DNA of 54,659 nucleotides, taken from positions 1-54,659 of the forward strand of contig JBBFLE010000021.1 of NCBI GenBank assembly GCA_037481695.1, in the 5' to 3' direction. This stretch comes from a bacterium (GTDB lineage: Bacteria; Desulfobacterota; Desulfocorpusculales; Desulfocorpusculum). Position numbers and translations under genes: made by a program. This document shows, piece by piece, positions 27,187 to 34,801 of this stretch. How positions within the stretch are numbered: the first letter of the stretch is position 1; each line of letters begins with the position of its first letter. The notes beneath the pieces were generated by a model. That model searched no databases and was not told the DNA's origin. It saw only the letters and a program-made list of their open reading frames with translations.

Positions 27187-27600
27187 CTCCCATGATTGCA
27201 TGAAGAAGTTTGGCATTGAGCCTTGCACGTCTTTGCCAGGGCCTCACAAGTTAGCCTTGGCACAAAACCAATCCCAATGCGTCAGGTCCGGCGGATCTCA
27301 CCGCCTCTCACCCCACGCCGGGTGACGCCAAGGCGAAGGCGCTCCCTGGCACAATTCCATTGACAAGAAATTGAGGTCATGGTACAGGTTGCCACATGTC
27401 GAAGACACAATCTTGCGCTGGACTCCAGTCCCCGGCTTTGAACGTAATACACTCTTTACGGTGGGGGGACGGCAAGACTGAACCGGGCCAAGGCTAAGAC
27501 GCATGTAGGCCTTTGGTGAGTGCACTCGCCAGTGCCGAATGCTCGTTCAAAGTATGTTAGCCCACGAACAGATGGTACAATTGTCCAAGAGAATGCACCT
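27187..27600. other. Left flank of the accessory patch; possible small cassette
   Basis: No convincing gene. A 75-codon minus-strand frame (27525-27298) is followed by another ~17 open codons after its stop, and looks like a decayed or spurious reading frame. Two copies of GTTAGCC lie at 27250 and 27556, the spacing expected for a short integron cassette. A divergent attC-like palindrome ends at the second copy. Confidence 0.35.
27492..27562. repeat. Possible divergent attC-like site upstream of the first MNT gene
   Basis: Outer arms GGCTAA (27492) and TTAGCC (27557-27562) are complementary. A central near-palindrome TGGTGAGTGCACTCGCCA lies between them, plus a GCAT/ATGC pair in the middle zone. 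The 71-base size is right for attC, but the outer boxes fit the GTTRRRY rule imperfectly. The MNT start codon is 38 bases further on, as expected for a cassette gene. Confidence 0.3.
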
Positions 27601-27891
27601 ATGAACGCAAACGATATTGTCACCAAGCTAAAAGAATTAAAACCCACAATCGCTACGCGCTATAAAGTGCGAAAAATAGGTCTTTTTGGTTCTTTTGTTC
27701 GTGGAGAACAAGAAGTGAGCAGTGACATTGATCTGCTGGCAGAGTTTGAAGACAAGGCAGACTTGTTCGACTTGATCGGGCTGGCATTGTATTTGGAAGA
27801 AATATTCCAGCGTAGAGTAGATGTGGTTCCCAAGCAAGCTCTTCGCCCAGAACTGCAAGAATCCGTCCTCCAACAGGTTGTAACTTTATGA
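27601..27891 (+). CDS. MNT-domain nucleotidyltransferase antitoxin (MntA type)
   Basis: A 96-residue minimal nucleotidyltransferase. The GSx10DxD motif is complete (GSFVRGEQEV then SSDID), with the third acidic residue in RRVDVV. MntA proteins neutralise their HEPN partner by AMPylating a tyrosine. The ATG at 27601 fits the family start, though the ribosome site is weak. It overlaps the HEPN gene by ATGA. Base composition is more A/T-rich than in neighbouring core genes, consistent with acquisition by transfer. The pair sits in an integron-cassette-like setting. Confidence 0.9.
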   Translation: MNANDIVTKLKELKPTIATRYKVRKIGLFGSFVRGEQEVSSDIDLLAEFEDKADLFDLIGLALYLEEIFQRRVDVVPKQALRPELQESVLQQVVTL

Positions 27892-28226
27892 GAGACTATA
27901 CCCTTTATTTGAAGGATATTCTGGATGCCATAGGGAGTATTGAACGCTTTATCGCAGGAATGGATTTGGAGGCATTCCAAACAGACGATAAAACCGCCAG
28001 CGCGGTAATGCGAAAGCTTGAAATCATCGGGGAAGCAGTGAAACAGATACCTGATGAAATACGCGAAAAGTGCCCTCAAACTCCATGGAAAGAAATGGCG
28101 GGTATGGGAGACAAATTAATCCACTTTTACTTTGGGGTGGACTATCGTCTAGTTTGGAAAGCGATTACAGAACGATTGCCACAAGTCAAGCAAGAAATTG
28201 AGAAGATATTGCAAAAGGCGGACTAA
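27888..28226 (+). CDS. HEPN-domain toxin (HepT type) lacking the catalytic arginine
   Basis: A 112-residue HEPN protein, partner of the MNT gene it overlaps. HepT toxins are RNases with an R-x4-H-x-Y motif. Here the segment reads GMGDKLIHFYF: His79 and Tyr81 are kept, but the Arg is replaced by Gly74 (codon GGA at 28107-28109, one transition away from AGA). RNase activity is therefore probably lost or reduced, while the AMPylation target tyrosine is kept. The stop codon lies inside the first box of the attC-like site, a typical end of an integron cassette gene. Confidence 0.88.
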   Translation: MRDYTLYLKDILDAIGSIERFIAGMDLEAFQTDDKTASAVMRKLEIIGEAVKQIPDEIREKCPQTPWKEMAGMGDKLIHFYFGVDYRLVWKAITERLPQVKQEIEKILQKAD

Positions 28227-28283
28227 CGTCTCGCTTCAGCCGACGCCGCCTTGGGCGGCGCGGCTGAGCTCCACCGTTATGCC
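28222..28283 (+). repeat. attC-like integron recombination site
   Basis: The site starts with ACTAACG, overlapping the HEPN stop, and ends with CGTTATGCC. Inside, CTTCAGCCG pairs with CGGCTGAG leaving one unpaired base, and a central CGCCGCC/GGCGGCG stem has a TT loop. Complementary outer boxes, inner arms with one extrahelical base and a ~60-base total length are the hallmarks of attC. No integrase is in the window. Confidence 0.7.
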
Positions 28284-28498
28284 AAGGGATCGAAAACATT
28301 CTGTCTCATTGTTTCCATGCGGAATAGGTGCAAGCTTCGTCATTGTGAGTTTTCATGGAAATGACCCACTTTAAGGGCTGATTCTTTACGGATATGCCCC
28401 ACCTGATTTTCATGTAATTGACCCACCCTTGGGGTGTGGCGAAGTAGGGGCAGTGATGCGACCATGGTCCAGCTTTGAGCACAGAGGAGGCTGGGCCG

Positions 28499-28573
28499 AT
28501 GGCAAGGAGGAAGGTGACGGTGCGAGACATGGGGGAGATTTTGGATCATTGGCAGTCGGGGCGTGGGATCAGG
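28499..28573 (+). pseudogene. istA 5' remnant (IS21-family transposase)
   Basis: From an ATG with AGAGGAGG upstream, the frame encodes MARRKVTVRDMGEILDHW and a few more residues up to GRGIR. This is the characteristic N-terminus of IstA of the IS21 family, just before its helix-turn-helix. After GIR the similarity ends at the deletion junction near 28574-28587. Confidence 0.75.
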
Positions 28574-28587
28574 TTAGCGGTCTCTAG

Positions 28588-28785
28588 CTGCGACCCCAGG
28601 ATTGGTATCCGTTGTTTCCCAACCCGGTGTTGGCCGAGGGGGTCCTGGATCGCTTGATCAACAAGGCCCATCACATCATGATCAACGGCAAGAGCTACAG
28701 ACCTCGTCTGCGACCGGACAGGGAAAAAGGCCATCAACCACATCTGCCACGGGCGGAATCAGCGAGCGAGGCCCCACAGGCATGA
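28588..28785 (+). pseudogene. istB 3' remnant (IS21-family helper ATPase)
   Basis: In another frame than the istA piece, the sequence encodes LRPQDWYPLFPNPVLAE, VLDRLINKAHHI and NGKSYRPR. This is the C-terminal end of IstB-type ATPases with the terminal LDRL/NGxSYRP signature. The Walker motifs are missing. A stop at 28783-28785 ends the frame after a short low-complexity tail. Confidence 0.72.
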
Positions 28786-28987
28786 GGCAGGCCTCGCTAC
28801 GGCTGGGCTGCGCCTGCGTTCCTCCCCAGCACCCAAAAACACCAGGAAGGGAGGTGATTGCCTTCTCAGAAAACCCAAGCTTCCGGACAGGATAAAGGCG
28901 GTGTAAAATCCCAATTCGGGCACCCCCAGGGGTGGTCAATATCCGTGAAAAACCCCTGGGTCATATGCGCGAAAAGTGACACTGGCC

Positions 28988-29293
28988 ATGAACCCAGCTA
29001 TTGCGATACCAAAAGAAGAGATAGCCGAGTTCTGTCGCACCCATCACATTCGGCGCTTGGCCGTGTTCGGTTCGGCATTACGCGCCGATTTTCGGCCGGA
29101 CAGTGACATTGACATTCTTGTCGAGTTTGAGCCGGGACACATTCCGGGGCTGTTTGGCATGGCCCGCCTGGAGCGGGAACTCTCGGCATTGCTCGGCGGC
29201 CGCAAGGTGGATTTGCGTACCCCGGAGGATTTGAGCCGCTACTTCCGCCAGGAGGTGATGGAAGAGGCCGAGGTGCAGTATCCGCAAGGATGA
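28988..29293 (+). CDS. MNT-domain nucleotidyltransferase antitoxin, second pair
   Basis: A 101-residue MntA-type protein with a complete GSx10DxD ([10 protein letters not shown] then DSDID) and the third Asp in RKVDLRT. Sequence and codon use differ from the first MNT (G/C-rich here), so the pairs are separate acquisitions, not a recent duplication. The ATG lies six bases after the right end of the IS21 remnant, so any ribosome site and promoter must come from the element. Its stop overlaps the beginning of the HEPN frame. Confidence 0.88.
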   Translation: MNPAIAIPKEEIAEFCRTHHIRRLAVFGSALRADFRPDSDIDILVEFEPGHIPGLFGMARLERELSALLGGRKVDLRTPEDLSRYFRQEVMEEAEVQYPQG

Positions 29294-29312
29294 TCTGGTT
29301 CGCCTGCGTCAC

Positions 29313-29621
29313 GTGCTGGATGCTGCCGAGGAGGCAATGGGATTCGCTCGGGGACGGAAGCGTTCAGACCTGAACCACGACAGGCAACTCGTGCTCGCTC
29401 TGGTCAAGGACATCGAAATCATTGGAGAGGCAGCCCACCAAACGTCCGACGAGACGAGAGCAAAACTACCGGAGATTCCCTGGGACGACATCATTGGGAT
29501 GCGCCATCGCCTGGTACACGCTTACTTCGACATCAACCTGGACATATTGTGGCAAACAGTCCAGAACGACCTCCCACCGTTGGTTGAACGTCTGGGCGCT
29601 TATTTGTCGGGCAGGGAATAG
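29313..29621 (+). CDS. HEPN-domain toxin, second pair
   Basis: A HepT-type RNase toxin of 102 residues from the GTG at 29313. The R-x4-H-x-Y motif is complete (Arg64, His69, Tyr71 in GMRHRLVHAYF), in contrast to the first pair. The family N-terminus ([10 protein letters not shown]) is encoded in frame upstream to about 29283, but no ATG, GTG or TTG exists there; only CTG codons at 29295 and 29304 or a non-canonical ATC at 29280 could serve. The true start is therefore uncertain, and the protein may be shortened by ~10 residues. Confidence 0.82.
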   Translation: MLDAAEEAMGFARGRKRSDLNHDRQLVLALVKDIEIIGEAAHQTSDETRAKLPEIPWDDIIGMRHRLVHAYFDINLDILWQTVQNDLPPLVERLGAYLSGRE

Positions 29622-29759
29622 GACTTTTCAAACGCATCTCGGCAATACTTCAAACTCGAACACAGCCTGTCCCCTCACGGGATGTCTTTCATTCTCCCAG
29701 TTGCTTTAGAAAGTCCTTTAGTTAAGGACCCATCCCATATTCACCCCGCTTTCAAGCAA

Positions 29760-30950
29760 TTATCCTTGACTGGTATCAGATTCAAGAACCTGATGGATAA
29801 AACTTCCCGAAACCACAGTTACCTTGTCAGTCAGGCGGTATGGGTGTGTAGTTCTTGACGCAATATATCCTGCAATAATATTTCTTTCCCCGTAGGACTT
29901 GATCAGGGAGCTAATTCCTTTCAAACTGGATTGGTCTACCTGCTCTGCATACTTACACTCAATGGCAATGAAACGCCCTCCCCGCTCAATAAGAAGATCT
30001 ACCTCTTCTCCCACTGAAGTCCTCCAGAACCAGATCGGCACTGCCTTCCCCTGTGAATAAAAATGCTTAACAACCTGCATGACTACGTGAGTCTCCCATA
30101 AAGCTCCAAGAATAGGATGCCTTGAAACTCCTTCCCAATTTTCAAAACCGATCAGAAAGGCAGCAAGTCCTGTATCACAAAGATAAAGCTTTGGAGACTT
30201 CACCAGTCGCTTGGTCATGCTCCTGTAATAAGGCTCCAGAAGAAAAACCTGTCCAGAGGCCTGCAACACAGAAATCCATTTTTTGGCTGTATTGGGAGCA
30301 ATACCAATGTCTCTGGCGAGGTCTGAATAAGAAAGAATTTGACCGGTCCGACTTGCAACAGCTCTCAAGAACCGATCAAAATCTCTAAGGTTGCCAACGT
30401 TTAATATGTTTCTAACATCTCGCTCCAGATAGGTGCTCAGGTATGACGTATACCAAAAAGAGGGATCTATCTCCGGTCTGGAATAAAGCTCAGGGTACCC
30501 ACCAAAGAAGAGATAACGGTTTTCATCGAAGTGATCGAAAGCATTCTTCAGTTCCACAGCAGATAGGTTCAGCATTTGTAACACAGCGCATCGGCCTGCT
30601 AAACTTTCGGACACCCCTTCCATCAAGAGAATATTCTGTGAGCCGGTCAGGATGTAGAGGCCAGGTCTTTTATCCTTGTCGATTATCACCTTGAGGTACC
30701 GAAAGAGGGATGGGGCATACTGCACCTCATCAATGATCAATGGAGGTTGATAACGCTGAAGGAATTCTTGAGGTAAGGTTTCGGCTTGGAAGGCTACAGC
30801 GGGCAAATCCAGGGATACATAATTCGCATTTGGAAAGACTTTTCGCACCAGTGCAGTTTTCCCCACCTGCCTCGGACCCGTCACCAAAACCGCCGGAAAT
30901 TGCCGAGACATGGCCTCTAAAGTCTTCTCATACTTTCTCGGTATCCACAT
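29760..30950 (-). CDS. AAA ATPase with DUF4143 domain
   Basis: A 396-residue protein of the ATPase/DUF4143 family. Walker A is GPRQVGKTAL near residue 25 and Walker B LIIDEVQYAPSLF. A winged-helix-like middle (ILSYSDLARDIGIAPNTAKKW) follows, then the DUF4143 part with a PD-(D/E)xK-like pattern GEEVDLLIERGGRFIAIECK. Such genes are frequent in accessory regions and often resemble mobile or defence-linked cargo; their biochemical role is unsettled. Starts at 30950, 30965 or further upstream are possible; none has a strong ribosome site. It faces the second HEPN gene convergently. Confidence 0.85.
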   Translation of the reverse strand: MWIPRKYEKTLEAMSRQFPAVLVTGPRQVGKTALVRKVFPNANYVSLDLPAVAFQAETLPQEFLQRYQPPLIIDEVQYAPSLFRYLKVIIDKDKRPGLYILTGSQNILLMEGVSESLAGRCAVLQMLNLSAVELKNAFDHFDENRYLFFGGYPELYSRPEIDPSFWYTSYLSTYLERDVRNILNVGNLRDFDRFLRAVASRTGQILSYSDLARDIGIAPNTAKKWISVLQASGQVFLLEPYYRSMTKRLVKSPKLYLCDTGLAAFLIGFENWEGVSRHPILGALWETHVVMQVVKHFYSQGKAVPIWFWRTSVGEEVDLLIERGGRFIAIECKYAEQVDQSSLKGISSLIKSYGERNIIAGYIASRTTHPYRLTDKVTVVSGSFIHQVLESDTSQG

Positions 30951-31963
30951 GCAAATATTTTGCATCTCTATTGCAATTATGTCAAGCAAGAGACTCACGC
31001 AGGACTTTAAAAGCTGTTTCCGTTTCCAAGCCTAAACCACCTCGCAGATCATCAGTTACCCATTCACCCTGTCCCCTTGAAGGTGTTGGTACTTTTCTGA
31101 TGGGAAAACCCTTTAGAACCAATGGGAGCATGGATGATGATGCACAAGGACTTGGCAGTAAGGGTTGTGGGGGGAAGCTGGCTTCTAGGCGAAGCCCAAG
31201 GGCCAGCTTAGGTGGCCCAAGCCAACCTGGGCGGTGTGGCGTGGATGAGCGAGCCAGGCCCATTTTGGAGCTACTGCCTGGCAAGACCAAGCTTGTGCAG
31301 ATATGCCAGGCCCTCAGGGTGTCGCCCAAGGCATATGGGCCCAGCAAACACAAGCTGCCTCAGGGCAGGCTGAAGAACATGGGTTTCAAAGTGGGAGCTT
31401 GTAGCCTGATGAAAGGGAGAGAGGCTTCCCATCAGAAAAAGTGTCTCGACAAAAAGGCTAAAGCGCAGAGAACTTACCCAAATGTGCTTTGAGCTGATTT
31501 GGGTAAAAATGGCACCCCCTTTCCCAAAATTTACCCAAAACAGCTTTGAGCGGATTTGGGTAAAAAAGCTTCCAGGGGTTTGGTTTTTGTAGATTTTTTA
31601 GCAAGTCGCAAAAGGCCTGGCCGTACAACATTACCACCTCCACCCTACCCTTGATGAGGACTTTACAACCTGACTTTGACGCCTGCGATGGTAACCTACT
31701 GTAATCATTGGGTTCAAGTTTGGTTTTCGTAGCTACAGGCCGTGTAAGTAGTTGAGACTTGCTGATTTTCTCCGGTATCGGTATCCTGGCCGCTAGAAGC
31801 ATCTGGCTCATGCGCTCCTGGGTTGCGGCAGTGGCCACAGACGCCCGGGGTACCAAGGCGATATTGTGTGGCCCATAGCTAAGAGAGGCTGGAGCCCGCC
31901 TCGGCCCAATGGCACACCAATACCTGGGCCAGGTTCACCGGAGCGTGCACATGGTCCCTGTAT
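30951..31963. other. Gene-poor stretch with tandem hairpin repeats
   Basis: About 1 kb without a supportable gene. Several open frames exist (for example 31856-31458 on the minus strand) but none has a ribosome site, a recognised motif or good codon structure, and the last runs through the hairpin repeats. It may be decayed mobile or cassette DNA. Confidence 0.45.
31474..31566. repeat. Two tandem copies of a ~36-base hairpin element
   Basis: Copy 1 (31474-31508) and copy 2 (31530-31566) each have TTACCCAAA and TTTGGGTAA arms around a loop containing GCTTTGAGC. The loop-plus-right-arm is almost identical in both (one T/G difference over 23 bases). The look is that of a REP-type palindromic repeat doublet. 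Confidence 0.6.
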
Positions 31964-32476
31964 TCAGCTCACTAGCCCCTTAATGACTTCTTCAGCGGCC
32001 TTGTTGATGGCGTCTTTAATATCAGATTTGCCAGAGAAAGGATGCGCTGCGGATTCACCAACAAATGAGAATGATCTGACTTTTTGTCCTGTCCTCACAT
32101 CGATTACTGTTACGTCGCCTGCGATCTTGTTACGTCCGGCTAGAGTGCCCCACAAAACACGAGATACTCCTGAAACCTCATCAATCGTTGTCAGGTTTAT
32201 GGAGATTTTGTAATCAGCATTTGGGTCACTTTCGTCCGTAATGCTTCTAAATAGGCCGGCTCCAAGCAGCTGTGCGGCCACTTGCCCCCTAAGTGGAATC
32301 ACTACGTCATTCCCGGAGGGGGTAACAACCAAGGCTACCGCCATTCCCTTGATTGCCTTTGCAGGTACAGAGGATTCGTGCATTGTAACGCTGCCAGTCG
32401 TACTGCAGCCAGTTATGATGCCTAGAACCAGTATCAGAATAAGCCTCCATGAAAGACTCATACTTGGGCCAGACAT
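31964..32476 (-). CDS. DUF4410-type outer-membrane lipoprotein
   Basis: A 170-residue lipoprotein. A signal peptide with a lipobox-like LGIITGC gives Cys near residue 24 as the lipid-modified N-terminus. The mature part alternates beta-rich segments (VALVVTPSGNDVVIPL, VTVIDVRTGQKVRSFSFVG) in the DUF4410 pattern, a family of unknown function. ATG 32476 is chosen because AAGGAGGTG is six bases upstream; an ATG 21 bases earlier lacks a site. It is the only well-formed gene between the DUF4143 ATPase and gspF. Confidence 0.7.
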   Translation of the reverse strand: MSGPSMSLSWRLILILVLGIITGCSTTGSVTMHESSVPAKAIKGMAVALVVTPSGNDVVIPLRGQVAAQLLGAGLFRSITDESDPNADYKISINLTTIDEVSGVSRVLWGTLAGRNKIAGDVTVIDVRTGQKVRSFSFVGESAAHPFSGKSDIKDAINKAAEEVIKGLVS

Positions 32477-33524
32477 TTTCCACACCTCCTTTATCATATC
32501 TTTGCTCTCAATGGACGGCTGATGCTGGAGCTAAACCGTGGCTCAAGTCCGCGGGACATGAAGTACCCACCTGTGGATGCGAGACATCCGCTTCAGCAAT
32601 GTTTTGGCCTCGCGCAAATCGCCACGCAAGGTAACTATTTTATGTTTCGGCCAGTGGCCTCTATCCAGGCTAAGTGCAACTGCCAATAAAGAACTCAAAG
32701 GCAAAAGCTTACTTTCGCCCTCACCAACTCCCGCAGCGCCGTGGCCACATATCTCTTACGGAGGTGAGCTTATTAGGCAGGCAAAGGTCTTGTCAACAAA
32801 TTTTTGGGTGCCAGGGTTACCATGGGACGGATGAGGCCCATAGGCTCCCAAGCACTGCAGTGTGGAATCGCCACAAGCTCAAAGACCCCTCATGCTTGCA
32901 TCCTCCAAAGAGCACCTCTTCACACATCACTTTACAAGTTAGCGTTGGCCGAAGAGGCTCATCAGGTTGATATCAGCCAGTAATCGGGTAAGTTGATCTG
33001 TAGGACCCTTTTGTCTTTGATCTGGAAGCCCAGGGTCTCGAGAATGGCAAGCTAGGTGGAAATGATCTCATTAAGGATGCGCATGGGTTTTCGCCTCTAG
33101 GCCATCAGTTACATGCCAGTGCGAACCCCATGAACTGCTCCGTGAGCCCCCGCGGGCAGAGCCCAAGGCCTGCTTGGACAAGGTGCTTTGGAGACCATCC
33201 CCTTTGATTAGCATAGGTTTGCCCACCATGCCTTGAGTCTTGCGGCATCATTGCCGGGAGTATCCCCTTTGATCTTCTTGAGCAGTTTGGCCAAGGAAAA
33301 GAATCAATGAGCTGTGTGCTGCTATCTTTCTGAGCAAATTCAAAAGATCATGAGAATACACTGCAAAAACAAGTTAATTCATTGGATATCCCAGGGTCCT
33401 GCCAGACAGGAGAGAAAAGCCTCTGTACTTGAGTGTCCCATGCGGTTCAAGGAGGCTTTCTTGCCATGGAAGGCCGGAAATGATAACTTCTTTGATATGA
33501 CTGTTTTTCTTGGGAAAAAATCGC
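32477..33524. other. Gene-poor stretch before gspF; decayed DNA
   Basis: About 1 kb with no intact gene. On the minus strand near 33105-32975 a reading frame (MRILNEIIST, then after a stop LAILETLGFQIKDKRV and LINLPDYWL-like residues) is interrupted by TAG and TAA codons. Each is one C-to-T change from a glutamine codon, suggesting a decayed gene of unknown family. gspE would normally lie here. Confidence 0.4.
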
Positions 33525-34766
33525 ATGCCTGTGTATGAGTACAAGGCCTTGGATTCCAGGGGTAAAAAGGTCTCAGGCATCCTGGATGCCGACAGCCCAC
33601 GCCTGGTCAGGGCCAAGCTGAGGGCAGACGGGCTTTATCTGGTAGAGATCCAGTCTGCATCCCATGTGGAGGCTGCTCCACAGGAACCTGTCAAAACCAC
33701 CCCCCTGCCCAGTTTGGAGAGAATCTTCAGAAGGGTCAGGCCCCAGGACAGGGCAGCCATCACCCGCCAGCTGGCTACCTTGGTGGGAGCCGGGATTCCA
33801 GTTGTCTCCGCCTTGGACACCATCATCCAGCAGATGTCCAACAAAACCTTGAGGAGAGCCCTGGTGGAAATAAGAGAGGCGGTGATGGGAGGGAGTTCCC
33901 TGGCCGAGGCCATGGGCAACCACAGGTGGCTTTTCTCTGACCTCTATGTAAACATGGTCCATGCAGGCGAGTCCAGCGGGGCCCTGGAAGCAGTGCTTCA
34001 CAGGCTGGCAGATCTCTTGGAGAGAACTGTCAAGCTGCGTAACCGGGTGCAGGCCGCCCTGTTTTACCCCATCACCATGATGGGTATCGGAGTGGTGGTC
34101 TTGGCTTTTCTGCTGACCTACGTGGTTCCCATAGTGACACGTCTTTTTGCAGAGGCCAAGCAACGTTTGCCGAGACCTACGGTAATACTCATAGGTGCCA
34201 GTGACTTTCTGATACATTGGTGGTGGGCGCTACTTTTGCTGGCGGCCATGGCCTTTTTTCTGCTCAACAGGATACTGGCTACATCAGGGGGCAAGCTCTG
34301 GTGGGACAAGATCAAGTTGAATCTACCCCTTTTGGGATCTCTTTACGGAAGGTTGGTCATAGCCCGATTTGCCAGAACTCTTGGGGTTCTGCTCCAGGGT
34401 GGGCTTCCTCTCACCTCCTCTTTGGCCATTGTCCAACACGTCATAGACAACAGCCACATGGCCCAACATGTGGAGAGGGCGATCCAAGATGTGAATGAAG
34501 GAGAGGATCTGACCGCAAGTCTGGAGAGAAGCAAGTCTTTTCCCGCCATGGTGATTCAAATGATATCTGCTGGGGAAAGAAGTGGAACCATGGAAGAGAT
34601 GTTACTCAGGATAGCCGAGGCTTACGAGGACGAGGTGGAAACAAGGGTTGCCGCCCTCACCTCCCTGCTGGAGCCTTTCTTGATATTGGTCATGGGTTTG
34701 ATGGTGGGATTTATTGTGCTTGCGATTTTGCTGCCCATCCTGCAGATGAGTAGACTTCTAGGCTGA
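33525..34766 (+). CDS. gspF: Type II secretion inner-membrane platform protein GspF
   Basis: A 413-residue polytopic platform protein of the T2SS. It begins MPVYEYKALDSRGKKVSG, the family start, and has two repeated T2SSF domains (DRAAITRQLATLVGAGIPV and FARTLGVLLQGGLPL) with three predicted membrane helices. The platform contacts the GspE ATPase and the GspL/GspM ring. It is the first gene of the surviving gsp operon. The ribosome site is weak (GGGA), and no gspE lies upstream, which is abnormal because gspE and gspF are usually adjacent. Confidence 0.95.
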   Translation: MPVYEYKALDSRGKKVSGILDADSPRLVRAKLRADGLYLVEIQSASHVEAAPQEPVKTTPLPSLERIFRRVRPQDRAAITRQLATLVGAGIPVVSALDTIIQQMSNKTLRRALVEIREAVMGGSSLAEAMGNHRWLFSDLYVNMVHAGESSGALEAVLHRLADLLERTVKLRNRVQAALFYPITMMGIGVVVLAFLLTYVVPIVTRLFAEAKQRLPRPTVILIGASDFLIHWWWALLLLAAMAFFLLNRILATSGGKLWWDKIKLNLPLLGSLYGRLVIARFARTLGVLLQGGLPLTSSLAIVQHVIDNSHMAQHVERAIQDVNEGEDLTASLERSKSFPAMVIQMISAGERSGTMEEMLLRIAEAYEDEVETRVAALTSLLEPFLILVMGLMVGFIVLAILLPILQMSRLLG

Positions 34767-34801
34767 AAAAATGGCATGGAAGAAATTTCAAGGAGGTTAG
34801 C

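Larger units (their letters stand above)
28344..28981 (+). mobile_element. Internally deleted IS21-family element
   Basis: The 25-base ends (28344-28368, and 28957-28981 inverted) start with TGT and agree at 19 of 25 positions, both ending in ATGACCCA. Further partial copies of the end motif follow inside (TGACCCACC near 28419; GGTGGTCAAT near 28931), as is usual for IS21 transposase sites. Between the ends lie only the first ~25 codons of istA and the last ~65 codons of istB, so about 1.5-2 kb has been lost. No matching target duplication is visible. It cannot move on its own. Confidence 0.75.

Noticed and set aside
28499-28785. Single intact transposase gene
   Set aside because: The istA and istB parts are in different frames and both lack their catalytic regions.
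31474-31566. CRISPR array
   Set aside because: Only two palindromic repeats with a 22-base gap and no cas genes.
31458-31856. Minus-strand frame of 132 codons
   Set aside because: No ribosome site, no recognised family, and its end is formed by the two hairpin repeats; too weak to call a gene.
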